Shown piece by piece: positions 32,301 to 41,652 of a DNA stretch of 45,035 nucleotides; within the stretch, counting starts at the first letter, position 1, and each line of letters starts with the position of its first letter. The notes beneath the pieces are model-generated. The model did not search any database and had not been told where the DNA came from. It was given only the letters and a program-made list of their open reading frames with translations. Origin of the DNA: Cyclostephanos tholiformis. Its lineage: Eukaryota > Bacillariophyta > Thalassiosirophyceae > Thalassiosirales > Thalassiosiraceae. The stretch is taken from assembly GCA_036939975.1 (NCBI GenBank), contig JALLPB010000013.1:1-45035 (forward strand), given 5' to 3'. The position numbers and the translations under genes were made by a program.

Positions 32301-32817
32301 CATTCATCTCTCACTTTTAATTAATTATCTCCGATTACTAAGTTACACTTGGGCATGTCTAGTTTGCCGCTCCCTGGGTCAGGCAGCGGGATTTCATGCT
32401 GCATCAACAAAAGACTGAACTACTGGAACAATGTTGATACTTTGCCTCATTTTTAAATCACATTGGCATTACGGCATCGCTGTTCTTCTCCCCGGATTTT
32501 GCATCAATTTCGTACATAGTTTCAAACTTACAGTTTAAGAGCAGCGTGTAAAACACAGGCATGCATAAAGAACCATGTCTCTCTTGACAATAAATCCAAT
32601 CCCTCTTCCTTCCTTAAGCGTTTATTTCTTTACAAAGCAGAAATCCTAACATAAGATAGTCAAAATATGTTTCAACTCTATGTAAAAGCTACGCATACTT
32701 CTAATGCATAATACCATCCAAATCAGATGGATATTCAGATACATGGATGAATCAGTCCGATGCTTATCCATTTATTGCCTTGTGGCAGGACCCCCCCCCC
32801 CCTGAAAGCTCCGTGGC
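32301..32817. other. intergenic region, no gene seen
   Basis: AT-rich sequence after the copia remnant and at the 3' end of the next minus-strand gene. A 14-base C run lies at about 32791-32804, just past the stop of that gene. Confidence 0.5.
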
Positions 32818-35757
32818 CTACGAGCGCTCCGAATGCCCCTCCGACCCCGATGCTGCCGAATACTCCGAGCGCCCCTCTGAAATCCTCCCTGAATGTGCTG
32901 AATACTCCGAACGCCGCTCTGAAACCCTCCCCGAGTGTGCCGAATATTCCGAACGCTTTTCTGAAATCTTCTCTGAGTGTGCCGAATAACCCGAGCGCCC
33001 TGTCTCCGAGGACTCGCCAGATTGTCCCCCTTCCGAATTGATCGCCGACTGCACCGAAGATTTCCTCGAAGCCACAGAATAATCCTTCGATGAGGGCACC
33101 GAATATATCGATTGCAGTTCCGATTCTGTCCTTGCTGAGTGTGCCCCGGAAAATTTTCCAGTCCATTCCGTCTTCTCTGAAGAAGCCCCAGAAAATTTTC
33201 CCGTCAAATCAGACCTTGCTGATTTTCCAGAAGCGGCAGAAGATCTTCTTGACGATGCGAACGAAAATTTCCCCAAAGATCTCCCCGAAGTGGCAGACAC
33301 CCCCGAAAAATTCCCCGAAGATTTTCCCGAAGCGGCAGACACAAAAGTTGACGTGGGGGCCGATAATTTAGTTGACGAGGGTGCCGATAATTTAGCCGAA
33401 GCAACGGAAAATTTCTTCGACGATGGAATCGAGGCCATGCTGGATGCACCAACCCGTACTCGTGAATTGGAGTCATACTCGGGCTCCGTAGCAACAGAAT
33501 ACTTCTCCGAGGCAGCAGAATATTTCTCTGAACGAACAGAGCCGTATTCTCCTTCGACCTCCCCCAAGTTAGCATCATCTTTTTTACTCGATGAAGCAAA
33601 AGAATACCTCTCGGAATAAACAGTACCGTATTCCTCATCGCCGTATCCATATTCTTCTCCCTCCTCTTCGTCACTGTATTCGTCCGTGACCTCACCACCT
33701 TCGCCTTTACTCTTGTTTTTCTTCTTTTTTCCCTTCTTGTCCTTCTTCTTGTCCTTCTTCTTATCCTTCCTCTTGTCCTTCTTCTTGTCCTTCTTCTTGT
33801 CCTTCTTGGTTTTTTTCGCAGGCTTCCTACCGGCCTCAATGTCTTCTTTGTATTCGCTAACGCTGTATCGCGAAACGTAATCAATGTCGTCGTCGTCTTC
33901 GATCATGTAGTCGTTATCTTGGGGGTACAATGCCCCAGATCCACCCAAGGATCGTTTGAAGGAGAAACTTTGCTCGGTGTAAACCGTCCCGTCCGGGTCG
34001 CGCGTGGTACGACCGCTCGTGGCGACGCTGTTCGCGATCATCTTCAGGGGCTTATTACGGTATGCCCTCGGCGTCGCGGCGTTCCCGCCACCACCATGGC
34101 CACGAGCGTCGGCATCGTCGGTGTAGAACGTGTCATGCACCATCCTAACCTCCTCCGGTCCGGCATTCCTCCTAGCCCTCCTCTCCTTCTCCATCCGTAT
34201 CAGTTCGATGCGCTCGGCCTGCATAAGATCGAGCTCCCGCTGATCGATCCCCTCGTTGATGATAACGAATACGTTGTCGCTCGTGGTCTTCTTGCAACAA
34301 AGCGGCACCGGACAGCACGGTATCAACTTGCATCGACGCCTCGCCCTATAATTCATATTGAGGAGCTGGCCGACCCGACGCAGCGCCCCCTCGATGGTCC
34401 GATCTACGTTAAGGGGCGCGAACAGCGGCCACAGGAAGTAGTTCGATACCTCGTTGTATATCTCGTTCGCGCAGAGTCTAACGATCTGATTCTTCCTCAT
34501 TCGACTGTCCTCCTCCACCCCCAACCTCGATAGGCTCATTAGCTCGACTCGACCTTCCATTACCGAAAAGAAATTCGCTATGTGGGGGGGCACGTCCGAT
34601 CGGCATCCACGGCATATCTGATGCAGCTCGGTGTGATACCCGTAGAAGGTTATGGCATCCTTGGACAGATCCTGCTCCTCGCGAGCGCGTCGTACCTTGT
34701 CGTCGATGAGATTCTTGGTCAATTTCGCATTCTGCCTGTGAATTTTCTTGGTCTGTTTCAATTTCTTCTTCACCGCCCTCTCAGTCCTCTCGATCACCGC
34801 GAGTTCCCCCCCCCCCGAGTGAAGCATGAGCCTGTTCTCCCCGTGGGGGACGTGCGTCGTGACCTCGTCGTCGTCTTCATCGTCGTCGCTATCATCCATG
34901 ATCTCGGTGCCATCGCCGTCATTGAACAAATCACGCAATTCCTCGACCTCATCCGCGGCCCTATCGTCCATGGCCCTTTCCATCCTGTACAATCGCACCC
35001 TATCGCACAAGCTCGCTAGGTCCTCGGCCGCGGCGCCGTGATATGCGACCTTCGTCACGTAATCCATGTTGCTCCCCAATATCGTCAACAGCAGGACGAG
35101 GAAACCGAGAGAGCTAACGAGTATGATCAAAACCTCGCGCAAACCGGCATCCTGCACTTTCATTTCGTCCTTGATGACGTCGCTCGCCGCCACGAAGCCG
35201 GTAATGGATATGAAAAGGCACGATAATATCGCCGGCACAAGCAGCGCGTACTTACGGAAGCGGTAGTAATCCACCGACAGCTTGTGCTTGTGCATCTCGA
35301 CGTCCCCCAACTTCAATATCGACGAGAGCTTCTCGGCATCCGTGGAGAATTCCTCGAAGTCCACCATGTTGTTGTTATTATCGCCCCCGACTACCCCCGG
35401 CGTCATCATCCTTTCTTCCATCATCATCCCCCCGCCGCCGCCGCCGCCGTGGCCATGGGGATAGGGATGCACGCGCCGACGCTGATGAATGCCATCGGGG
35501 GCATGGGGGAGGTGACGATGATGACGCAGGACGGACGCGGTGGACGCGATCGATGGATCGCCGCCGCCGTGGTCCCCGTACCCGGCCGACGCCGAGTCGC
35601 GGTCGTAGGAATAGTCGTAGTCGACGACGAGGCGCGAGTTGTTCCCGCCGCCGCTGCTGCTGCGGGAGAACTCTCCGTACGAGCGATGCGGCACTCGACC
35701 GTCGCGGGTGTATTCGCCCATGTAGACGTTCTTTTGCTTCAATTTCGGGGGCATCAT
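32818..35757 (-). CDS. two-TM SLATT-like membrane protein with Ser/Tyr repeat tail (paralog A)
   Basis: One exon encodes 979 residues. Residues 1-130 are disordered (Gly, His, Asn runs). Residues 131-235 form a conserved block: DFEEFSTDAEKLSSILK, HKLSVDYYRFRKYALLVP, then two TM helices (about 169-190 and 207-228). A charged coiled region follows (about 320-365). A second conserved block spans 366-490: FYGYHTELHQICRGC, RMRKNQIVRLCANEIYNEV, FLWPLFAPLNVDRTIEGALR and the Cys cluster CCPVPLCCKK, a plausible palmitoylation or metal site. Next come a KKDKKKDK-type basic repeat (648-684) and 300 residues of YSVAS/FSAAS-type Ser/Tyr repeats, ending in four 14-residue units. The two-TM layout resembles SLATT domains, but this is inference by architecture only. 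No characterised homolog is recognised. Its divergent neighbour is a clear paralog. Confidence 0.75.
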   Translation of the reverse strand: MMPPKLKQKNVYMGEYTRDGRVPHRSYGEFSRSSSGGGNNSRLVVDYDYSYDRDSASAGYGDHGGGDPSIASTASVLRHHRHLPHAPDGIHQRRRVHPYPHGHGGGGGGGMMMEERMMTPGVVGGDNNNNMVDFEEFSTDAEKLSSILKLGDVEMHKHKLSVDYYRFRKYALLVPAILSCLFISITGFVAASDVIKDEMKVQDAGLREVLIILVSSLGFLVLLLTILGSNMDYVTKVAYHGAAAEDLASLCDRVRLYRMERAMDDRAADEVEELRDLFNDGDGTEIMDDSDDDEDDDEVTTHVPHGENRLMLHSGGGELAVIERTERAVKKKLKQTKKIHRQNAKLTKNLIDDKVRRAREEQDLSKDAITFYGYHTELHQICRGCRSDVPPHIANFFSVMEGRVELMSLSRLGVEEDSRMRKNQIVRLCANEIYNEVSNYFLWPLFAPLNVDRTIEGALRRVGQLLNMNYRARRRCKLIPCCPVPLCCKKTTSDNVFVIINEGIDQRELDLMQAERIELIRMEKERRARRNAGPEEVRMVHDTFYTDDADARGHGGGGNAATPRAYRNKPLKMIANSVATSGRTTRDPDGTVYTEQSFSFKRSLGGSGALYPQDNDYMIEDDDDIDYVSRYSVSEYKEDIEAGRKPAKKTKKDKKKDKKKDKRKDKKKDKKKDKKGKKKKNKSKGEGGEVTDEYSDEEEGEEYGYGDEEYGTVYSERYSFASSSKKDDANLGEVEGEYGSVRSEKYSAASEKYSVATEPEYDSNSRVRVGASSMASIPSSKKFSVASAKLSAPSSTKLSAPTSTFVSAASGKSSGNFSGVSATSGRSLGKFSFASSRRSSAASGKSARSDLTGKFSGASSEKTEWTGKFSGAHSARTESELQSIYSVPSSKDYSVASRKSSVQSAINSEGGQSGESSETGRSGYSAHSEKISEKRSEYSAHSGRVSERRSEYSAHSGRISEGRSEYSAASGSEGHSERS
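32858..32993 (-). repeat. 42-bp tandem repeat encoding a 14-residue unit
   Basis: Units at 32858-32899, 32900-32941 and 32942-32983 plus a partial copy. On the coding (minus) strand they encode SEYSAHSGR(I/V)SE(R/G)R. The plus strand is also open here and reads EYSER-SE-LPECA, so both strands show EYS..SE periodicity. Confidence 0.85.
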
Positions 35758-36239
35758 TACATTCGTCGGAGGGTTCGTAGTAAAAAAAATTAATATAATA
35801 ATATAATAATGATATTACCATACCCCATCTAGAGAGTAAAGATAATTTTTCCAAATAGGTAATAATAATTAATACGATTTTTTTTTTTCGAAGAATGTTT
35901 AGTATGAGATATCGTATGAGTAAGTCCCGTGCGATTTATTTATTGGTACAGCCCCCAGAATTCCAAAAAATTACGTCTCTCCTCTCTACAGCCTCCCTCG
36001 AGGGCGGGCAATATTGGGATTCGCCTTGTGGCATGACCTCTCTATCTTCTGATGCACTCATCTCATAATATCTCTCGCCGGGTGAAACAGACAACTGACA
36101 ACTCGCAACACAAAAACAGAATGCCTGCCCGAGCCAGACGAAAGGCCCGAGTTCATTCATCGTTAGGGGTGGGTACTAGTACTAACAATTGATTATTCTT
36201 GAATGCAGAATAATATATATATAAACAAACAACGTCAAT
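35758..36239. promoter_or_regulatory. divergent intergenic region between the two-TM paralogs
   Basis: 482 bp between opposite start codons, so both promoters should lie here. AT-rich tracts occur close to each start: an AATATAATAATATAATAATG stretch near 35793 and TAATATATATATAAAC at about 36211-36226, a TATA-like run 14 bp before the plus-strand ATG. Neither is a certain TATA box. Confidence 0.5.
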
Positions 36240-38136
36240 ATGCCCCTACAAGATCGACAGCTCGATTTCGAGGATTTCTCCTCGGATACCGAAAAGCTCT
36301 CGGCGATATTGAAGCGCGTCGAGGTATCCATCGCGCTACACAAGCTCTCGTGCGAGTATTACCGCTCTCGGAAGCTCGCTATGCTATATCCCGCCGTCCT
36401 ATCGTGCGTCGCCATCGGCATCTTGGGATTCGTCGTGACGACGGACGTCATTAAGGCTCACATGAAGATCGGTGGCGTGACGCAGGTGGAGGACGTGCTA
36501 ACGCTCGTCGTTGGTTTCCTCGGTATATTCGTCGGGACCGTGATGCTATTGATGAATCAGTGGGATTTCGGGGGGAGGGAATCCATGCACATGAGCGCGA
36601 TGATCGAATTGGACGGACTGGGAAATCGCGTTCGATATTACAAGATGGATCGAAGGGTCGGCGCGGGTGCGGGGGGGATTGGGGGTATCGGCGACGAGGA
36701 CAGCGACAACATCGAGGCATCCTACGGGGTAGGAGGAAAGAGGAAGAAGGCGCTGGGCATCGTGGAGGCGCCGGATACGCGTAAAATGGCATTGATCGTC
36801 GCGAGCGGTAAGAAGTTGGAGGAGATGGAAACAGAAATCAAGAAGAGGACGAACGCCGCGAAGAAGTCGGAGACTTGGCGTGATGACGTAACGAGGTGAG
36901 ATTTTGTTTAGTTTATGAAAAAAATTGCCAATGGGGGTGGCAGCGAGGGGGGGGGGGCTGGGGTGGTGGTGGTGGGGGGGGGGGGGGGGGGGGGGGTGGA
37001 AGAGGTGGTTTGGGAATTTGTACGATGCATTATTGGGTCTTGATATTGTGCACTTTTTTTTATTTCTTGCCATAATCTTTTCACTCGTTCATTTCGATTT
37101 TCGATCCCATCTCCTTCCCACACCCCACACACACCCCATTTTCAACACCAGATTTTCCGCTTACAACGGGGCATATCATCAGATCAATCGCTCCTGCAAA
37201 TCTCGCATACCCAACGCTATTAACCGTCCCTTCGACCTTTTCGAATCGCGCTTGGAGTGCATGTCCCTGGGTCACCTCGGCGTCATTTGGGATACGCGAA
37301 TGAGAAGGAATCAGATCATGCGCCTAGCTGCATTGGAGATATATAACGAGATTGCCGGATACTGGCTATGGCCACTCGGAACGCCCGATGTGGAGAAGGT
37401 GATCGACAGGAGCATGAAGCGAGTCGCGCGACTTATGAGCAAGGATTACCGTGCCCCCATTGAGGTGGGATGCTGCGGCTTCACGATCTTTCGATGTTGC
37501 TGTAAGAAGGTCAATAACAAGTATAACGCCCTCGACAACATATGGGACGGGATGGAAGACCGCGAGCGCGAGATGATGGAGGTTCGCGGCGTCTCCGACT
37601 ATGTCGACACCGGCGATCGACGGCTAAGAAGCGGTAAGCAATTCGAGGATCATTATAGTACCAGTAGGAATTTCGAGGAGGATGCCAACAGGGCGGAGCA
37701 GAGGTTGATGAGGATAAGGAATGGAGAAGAGAGAAGTGTTCGATCGCAATATTCTAGGGATGACTATTCTCGGGACCGATCTGAATACTCCCAATCATAT
37801 TATTCGCGAGCTGCGCCCTCTAGAAGGGATGATCCGACAGCAACATCCACTCAAGATCGTTCCTACAGTACTCAAAGTACTGCTCGAGAATCATCGAGGC
37901 GAAGTAGCATTGGGAAATCACAGGTCCACGGCGGCGGTGGTAGTCGAATGAGTGGCTCTCTTGCTAGGGGTGTACCGCTTTTGAAACTTGGAATGTCTTC
38001 TCAGGTTAGCAGATCCTCAAACGATGACTATTATGCCTCAGGCGTACTACTTCAGCCCGAGGATCAGTCAGTCGACGATACTCTTACTGTGAGTGAAGCT
38101 GGCTGGGAGGTGGCAAGTGCTAGCCAATTCGCATGA
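36240..38136 (+). CDS. two-TM SLATT-like membrane protein (paralog B, 2 exons)
   Basis: Exons are 36240-36895 and 37152-38136, encoding 546 residues. The first block (DFEDFSSDTEKLSAILK, HKLSCEYYRSRKLAMLYP, TM about 46-68 and 85-105) aligns with paralog A residues 133-230. The second block (YHQINRSCKSR, RMRRNQIMRLAALEIYNEI, YWLWPLGTPDVEKVIDRSMK, then CCGFTIFRCCCKK) aligns with A residues 374-490. The splice site joins ACGAG to ATTTTCC and restores VTRFSAYNGAYHQI, matching A. The long disordered N-terminus and the KDKK repeat of A are absent; a shorter Ser/Tyr/Arg-rich tail is present. The intron holds a 23-base G run. Both proteins probably sit in the same membrane and may co-assemble. The function is unknown. 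Confidence 0.75.
36974..36996 (+). repeat. 23-base poly-G tract in the intron of paralog B
   Basis: Twenty-three consecutive G, preceded by another G-rich tract (36947-36973), sit in the first third of the 256-nt intron. This is the second long intronic G run in the window after 12085-12109. Confidence 0.85.
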
Positions 38137-38591
38137 TGATCTTGCCTAGATGGCTTGGTATTTTTTGTTTTCATCAAGATTTTTTTCAGATAGAGGTGGC
38201 TTTCATCAGTTGAATTATTAATGCACAATTATCGTATACCTGCCATTTTCACCGGAAGTAAACACTTGCTTCCTTTAAAATGGTGCTCCTCCATCATTAG
38301 TCCTTTTCTTTCAAGTCAGCTGTCCCTTAAGAACCAACTAAATCAACGAGTGCAAAGGTAATGTCCCTTAAGTTTGTCCTTTGGCTTAGGATGATATGAT
38401 TCCTCCCGTGCACACACCATAATTTTTCATTATAAATCGGGCCATCTAAAACATAACACGCCTACCGTCATTCTACTCCAGCGTCCTTGACCATTGAATC
38501 CTGACAATCCTTTTGTTGCTGTGTCTGGAGGAAATACTGAATGGTAATATAACACGTATCACGAAGTTAATAGTTGAAAATTTACTCCATA
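38137..38591. other. convergent intergenic region, no gene seen
   Basis: 455 bp between the stops of paralog B and the GNAT gene; no coding signal seen. Confidence 0.5.
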
Positions 38592-39549
38592 TTACCACCA
38601 CTTTATAGCACATCGCTCAAAGAATTCCTCTTTGATATGTACCGGTGAAATCATTGCAATACCATTCTGTTTGTCTGGAGATCCTAAAATGTTTTGCAAC
38701 ATTGGTGCTTGCGAATAGCCGTGTTTCTCGTACCAACTGACCAGTCTCCCCGAACCATTGTCGTCAGCCACGAGAACAGTGAAGTCAACTGCTTGAACGT
38801 AATGTATTGCAGAAATGACCTCCAATGCCAATGACCCCACGTCACGGTTACGGTAGTCTGGCTCCACAAACATGTAGATGATTGCAGCAATCGATGCCGA
38901 GAGATAAGGTGGATTTATATTGTAAATTTCCTTAATTGTTGCGTCGACTGATCATTTTGTTTGCGTTAATTGAAAGAATCACTAACCAACGCGTGAGACA
39001 CAGGAAATAAGTGCAGAGGTATTACTCACTTTCAGGAAATGACGGGCCCCGTGCTGTGGTCAATCCAAAGCGTGCAATTTTCTTCTTCCTGCGCCCAAGC
39101 TCTTATAAGAAAGTGCGTCAGCATTTTCTCTGAATGAGAGTGGAGCGAAGTTGAGTTCTATTACCATTCTTACCTTTGTGGTACGCCTCGAGCACAGCGC
39201 GTCCACCCCGAGGACAGAGGACCGGGGGCAATGTGCCTCCCTTCAGTTTGCTTTCAAGCCTCAGAATGTTTGCACCCAATTTTATTTTAATTCGGTCCAA
39301 ACGAGATGTTCCATCTGGCGGACGGAGTCGCCATTCAATATCAGAGTGTAACAAATGCGTCGACGCATCGAGTTTCAGTTGGTTATAATTTGATGCGAAT
39401 AGGAATTTAGATTGCAGCGGGGTTGTTGCGCAGGGCCTTTTAGGGTGTAGCCCCAGAACGAACGCTTGGGATAGAGGCACAGTAAGTAAGGATAAAGATG
39501 CTAATAAGATCCGAAGAGATGAGACGGGTAGGCTCCGTGATGTCCACAT
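38592..39549 (-). CDS. GNAT-family N-acetyltransferase, probably plastid-targeted (3 exons)
   Basis: Minus exons are 39549-39174, 39101-39030 and 38947-38592, encoding 267 residues. The N-terminus (MWTSRSLPVSSLRILLASLSLL...SQAFVLGL) is a signal peptide with an A-F junction, like other plastid-targeted diatom proteins. The middle exon (KKIARFGLTTARGPSFPE) and the third exon carry the GNAT core: IIYMFVEPDYRNRDVGSLAL, whose YRNRDVGS segment corresponds to the acetyl-CoA loop R/Q-x-x-G-x-G/A but has Asp in place of the first Gly, then DFTVLVADDNGSGRLVSWYE and HGYSQAP. Phases at both junctions are consistent and the family alignment is continuous across them. The substrate is unknown. It is divergent from a small membrane protein gene across 165 bp. 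Confidence 0.7.
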
Positions 39550-39714
39550 CGCGGGGCGCAGGATGAATATCGTTTTTTGTTTTTTGTATTTCCTGTATCT
39601 TGAGAAGATGACTCCTCAACAAATTTCCGGGAAGGCCAATCCTGGTACTGATTCTACATACGATACAATATTCTCCTGGCGGTGAAACCTCAGTGCCCAC
39701 TCATACTGCAACAA
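39550..39714. promoter_or_regulatory. short divergent promoter region
   Basis: 165 bp between the GNAT start (39549, minus) and the small-TM protein start (39715, plus). Confidence 0.45.
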
Positions 39715-39948
39715 ATGTCGCAGTCCTTCTTGCAAAAGTATGGCCCGGCCGCAATCGCGCGGGGTCTGTGGGGTAATGGACCGATTCCAATACGTTACAA
39801 GATTCTTTTCATCGGGCAGGGGTTAATTTTCACGACCGCGCTTTGGATCCGATCACAAGATGTGGAAAAGGCTAAAAAAATAAAGAAATTGATGGATGCC
39901 GAGAAGCTGAGGTCTGAGATAAGAGGCGAAAGTGGAGAAAAGCCATGA
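39715..39948 (+). CDS. small one-TM protein, unknown function
   Basis: A 77-residue frame (MSQSFLQKYGPAAIARGLWG...) has one predicted helix, YKILFIGQGLIFTTALWI (about residues 30-47), followed by a charged tail rich in Lys and Glu (DVEKAKKIKKLMDAEKLRSE). A short amphipathic N-terminus, one TM helix and a charged C-terminus are common among small mitochondrial inner-membrane subunits and assembly factors, but no family is recognised. I chose this ATG because upstream codons lack Met and the helix position is natural. Confidence 0.5.
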   Translation: MSQSFLQKYGPAAIARGLWGNGPIPIRYKILFIGQGLIFTTALWIRSQDVEKAKKIKKLMDAEKLRSEIRGESGEKP

Positions 39949-40252
39949 AGAGAAATGAATCTATCAAGAACATGGCCAGAACTGTCATTATTCATGGGGA
40001 TCGCAACATGTCGTGCACGCGATGTGGGTTCTATCGTGGATTGATCGCGGATGATCTGCACTCCTTAGGTTTGCCGAGGGGAACGGCATGTAAGACGCCA
40101 TCGAGCGTTGAGGGATGCACTGTAGTTGTTTGGATTTATGTACAAGTTTCATATTTTATTACTATCCCTGCAAGGAACACAGTCAACTCTCTTCCATTAT
40201 CGAATCGTGCAAAGCATCAGTGTCTTTCTCCCGCCATCCACTCAATCTCCGC
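39949..40252. other. convergent intergenic region, no gene seen
   Basis: 304 bp between the small-TM protein stop and the 2H phosphoesterase stop. It is crossed by short frames without motifs. Confidence 0.45.
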
Positions 40253-41461
40253 TTATTTTCCTGTCCTCCTTCTGTTTTTCATTATAATTCGCTCATCACG
40301 CACCCATTTCTCTTCCAATTCAGGCATAGCGGAAAATGGTATCGAGGGATCATGGAAATTTACTTCAGAGTCAACCCCCAATGATATCGTAGCCGCAATT
40401 TTGAATTGACCATCATCACCCTCACGCTCCAACAAGTAAATCTCATTTGCCCGAAAAGACATGGATTCCCACTCAGACTCGACCTTTTCTTTTGCAGCCA
40501 ACGCATCAGCATTAGTAGCATAGTGAGAAATTGTCATGTGGGGGTGAAATGATCCAGTTTTTCTTTGATCGATGCAGATCGGAAATTGCTGCACTAACAA
40601 TTTGTGCAAATTTATCAGAGGTTCTTCATCAATATCTCGAGGTTTTACGTATTTGCTCATAGGGTATGCCCACAGCACACCACGTTGCTTTCCGCCGAAA
40701 GTTCCGAATGTATTAATGGTTACATCAAACGGCTCGCATTTCATCGCTGCCTTCTTCAAATGGTTTTCAATCTCATTCCTAAACTTCATCCTCTGATCAT
40801 CTTTACTATCTTCATCACCACTCTTGTAAACTGGCGATAAAAATGGGTATAGTATATTGGCATGGGGAGGCCATCTATAAAATCCGGGATCCTTGCACTC
40901 CCTTCGAACTGCCATAAGTTTCTCCCATACTTTGGTAGCAGACGTCGGCGGGACGAGACAAATTGTCATACAGTGCGACTTTTGTGATGGCATGTTGAAA
41001 TGATCTTTCGAATTAGCTTGCGACGAATCATTATCTGGTGACATTAGCGATGGCGACGAGGGCTTGCACCCGCTGTCTTGTAACAAAGCATTTCGTTCGG
41101 CATTGATTTCATTGAGTAGCTCGCGGGCAGCAGCACGTCCACTCTCCATCGATGCCGTATTTAATTCAAACTTACCCCCACCCTCTTCTGATTTATTTCC
41201 TGCATCAGAATGAGACCTCGAATTGTCGAATTCGCTCTCGATGCCAAGTTCTATCTTCAGCTGCCGCGCTGACTCTCTCCCGACCGCGAACCAATCTTTG
41301 TCAGATTCTCCTTGGTAGCTGCTTTTAGATAGATTTAACGGAATAAAACCTCCTGTTATAGATTGCAGTTCTTGCCGTCCTGGTCCGGATAGCGGATGCC
41401 TCCTAGACGATACAATCAAAGCCGCCAATACGGAATCGATCGTCGGCGTCTTGCAGAACAT
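40253..41461 (-). CDS. 2H phosphoesterase superfamily protein (LENG9/LigT-like)
   Basis: 402 residues from ATG 41461. The two signature boxes are PPHANILYPF (about 200-209) and HPHMTISHY (about 312-320). In LigT-like enzymes they are H-x-T/S-x, and in the PHINLLYPF branch the first box has Asn, as here. The fold supports 2',3'-cyclic phosphodiesterase or 2'-5' phosphodiesterase chemistry with two His. The N-terminal 150 residues are extra and contain two related segments (WFAVGRESARQLKIELG and MESGRAAARELLNEINAE) that look like an internal helical duplication. The substrate (RNA end or ADP-ribose derivative) cannot be told. It is divergent from the coiled-coil gene. Confidence 0.7.
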   Translation of the reverse strand: MFCKTPTIDSVLAALIVSSRRHPLSGPGRQELQSITGGFIPLNLSKSSYQGESDKDWFAVGRESARQLKIELGIESEFDNSRSHSDAGNKSEEGGGKFELNTASMESGRAAARELLNEINAERNALLQDSGCKPSSPSLMSPDNDSSQANSKDHFNMPSQKSHCMTICLVPPTSATKVWEKLMAVRRECKDPGFYRWPPHANILYPFLSPVYKSGDEDSKDDQRMKFRNEIENHLKKAAMKCEPFDVTINTFGTFGGKQRGVLWAYPMSKYVKPRDIDEEPLINLHKLLVQQFPICIDQRKTGSFHPHMTISHYATNADALAAKEKVESEWESMSFRANEIYLLEREGDDGQFKIAATISLGVDSEVNFHDPSIPFSAMPELEEKWVRDERIIMKNRRRTGK

Positions 41462-41652
41462 GAGAAATGAAAATACGATATGGTACTCAATATTATTACC
41501 TACTATATTTTCTCTTTATTTGTCACATGCTGCATGTCGTACCAGTCGGTTTTCCGTTTTTTTTAGTGACCTCCCCCCCGTGCTTGTGGTATACTATATA
41601 TATGGTAGTAACTCTGGCTTTCCACCTTTCCACCTTTCCGCTGATCGAAGGC

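Noticed and set aside
41467..41652. N-terminal extension of the coiled-coil protein (hydrophobic, 62 residues)
   Set aside because: The extension starts 6 bp from the opposite gene's start codon and would leave no promoter; the internal ATG at 41653 begins a natural helical protein. A signal anchor cannot be fully excluded.
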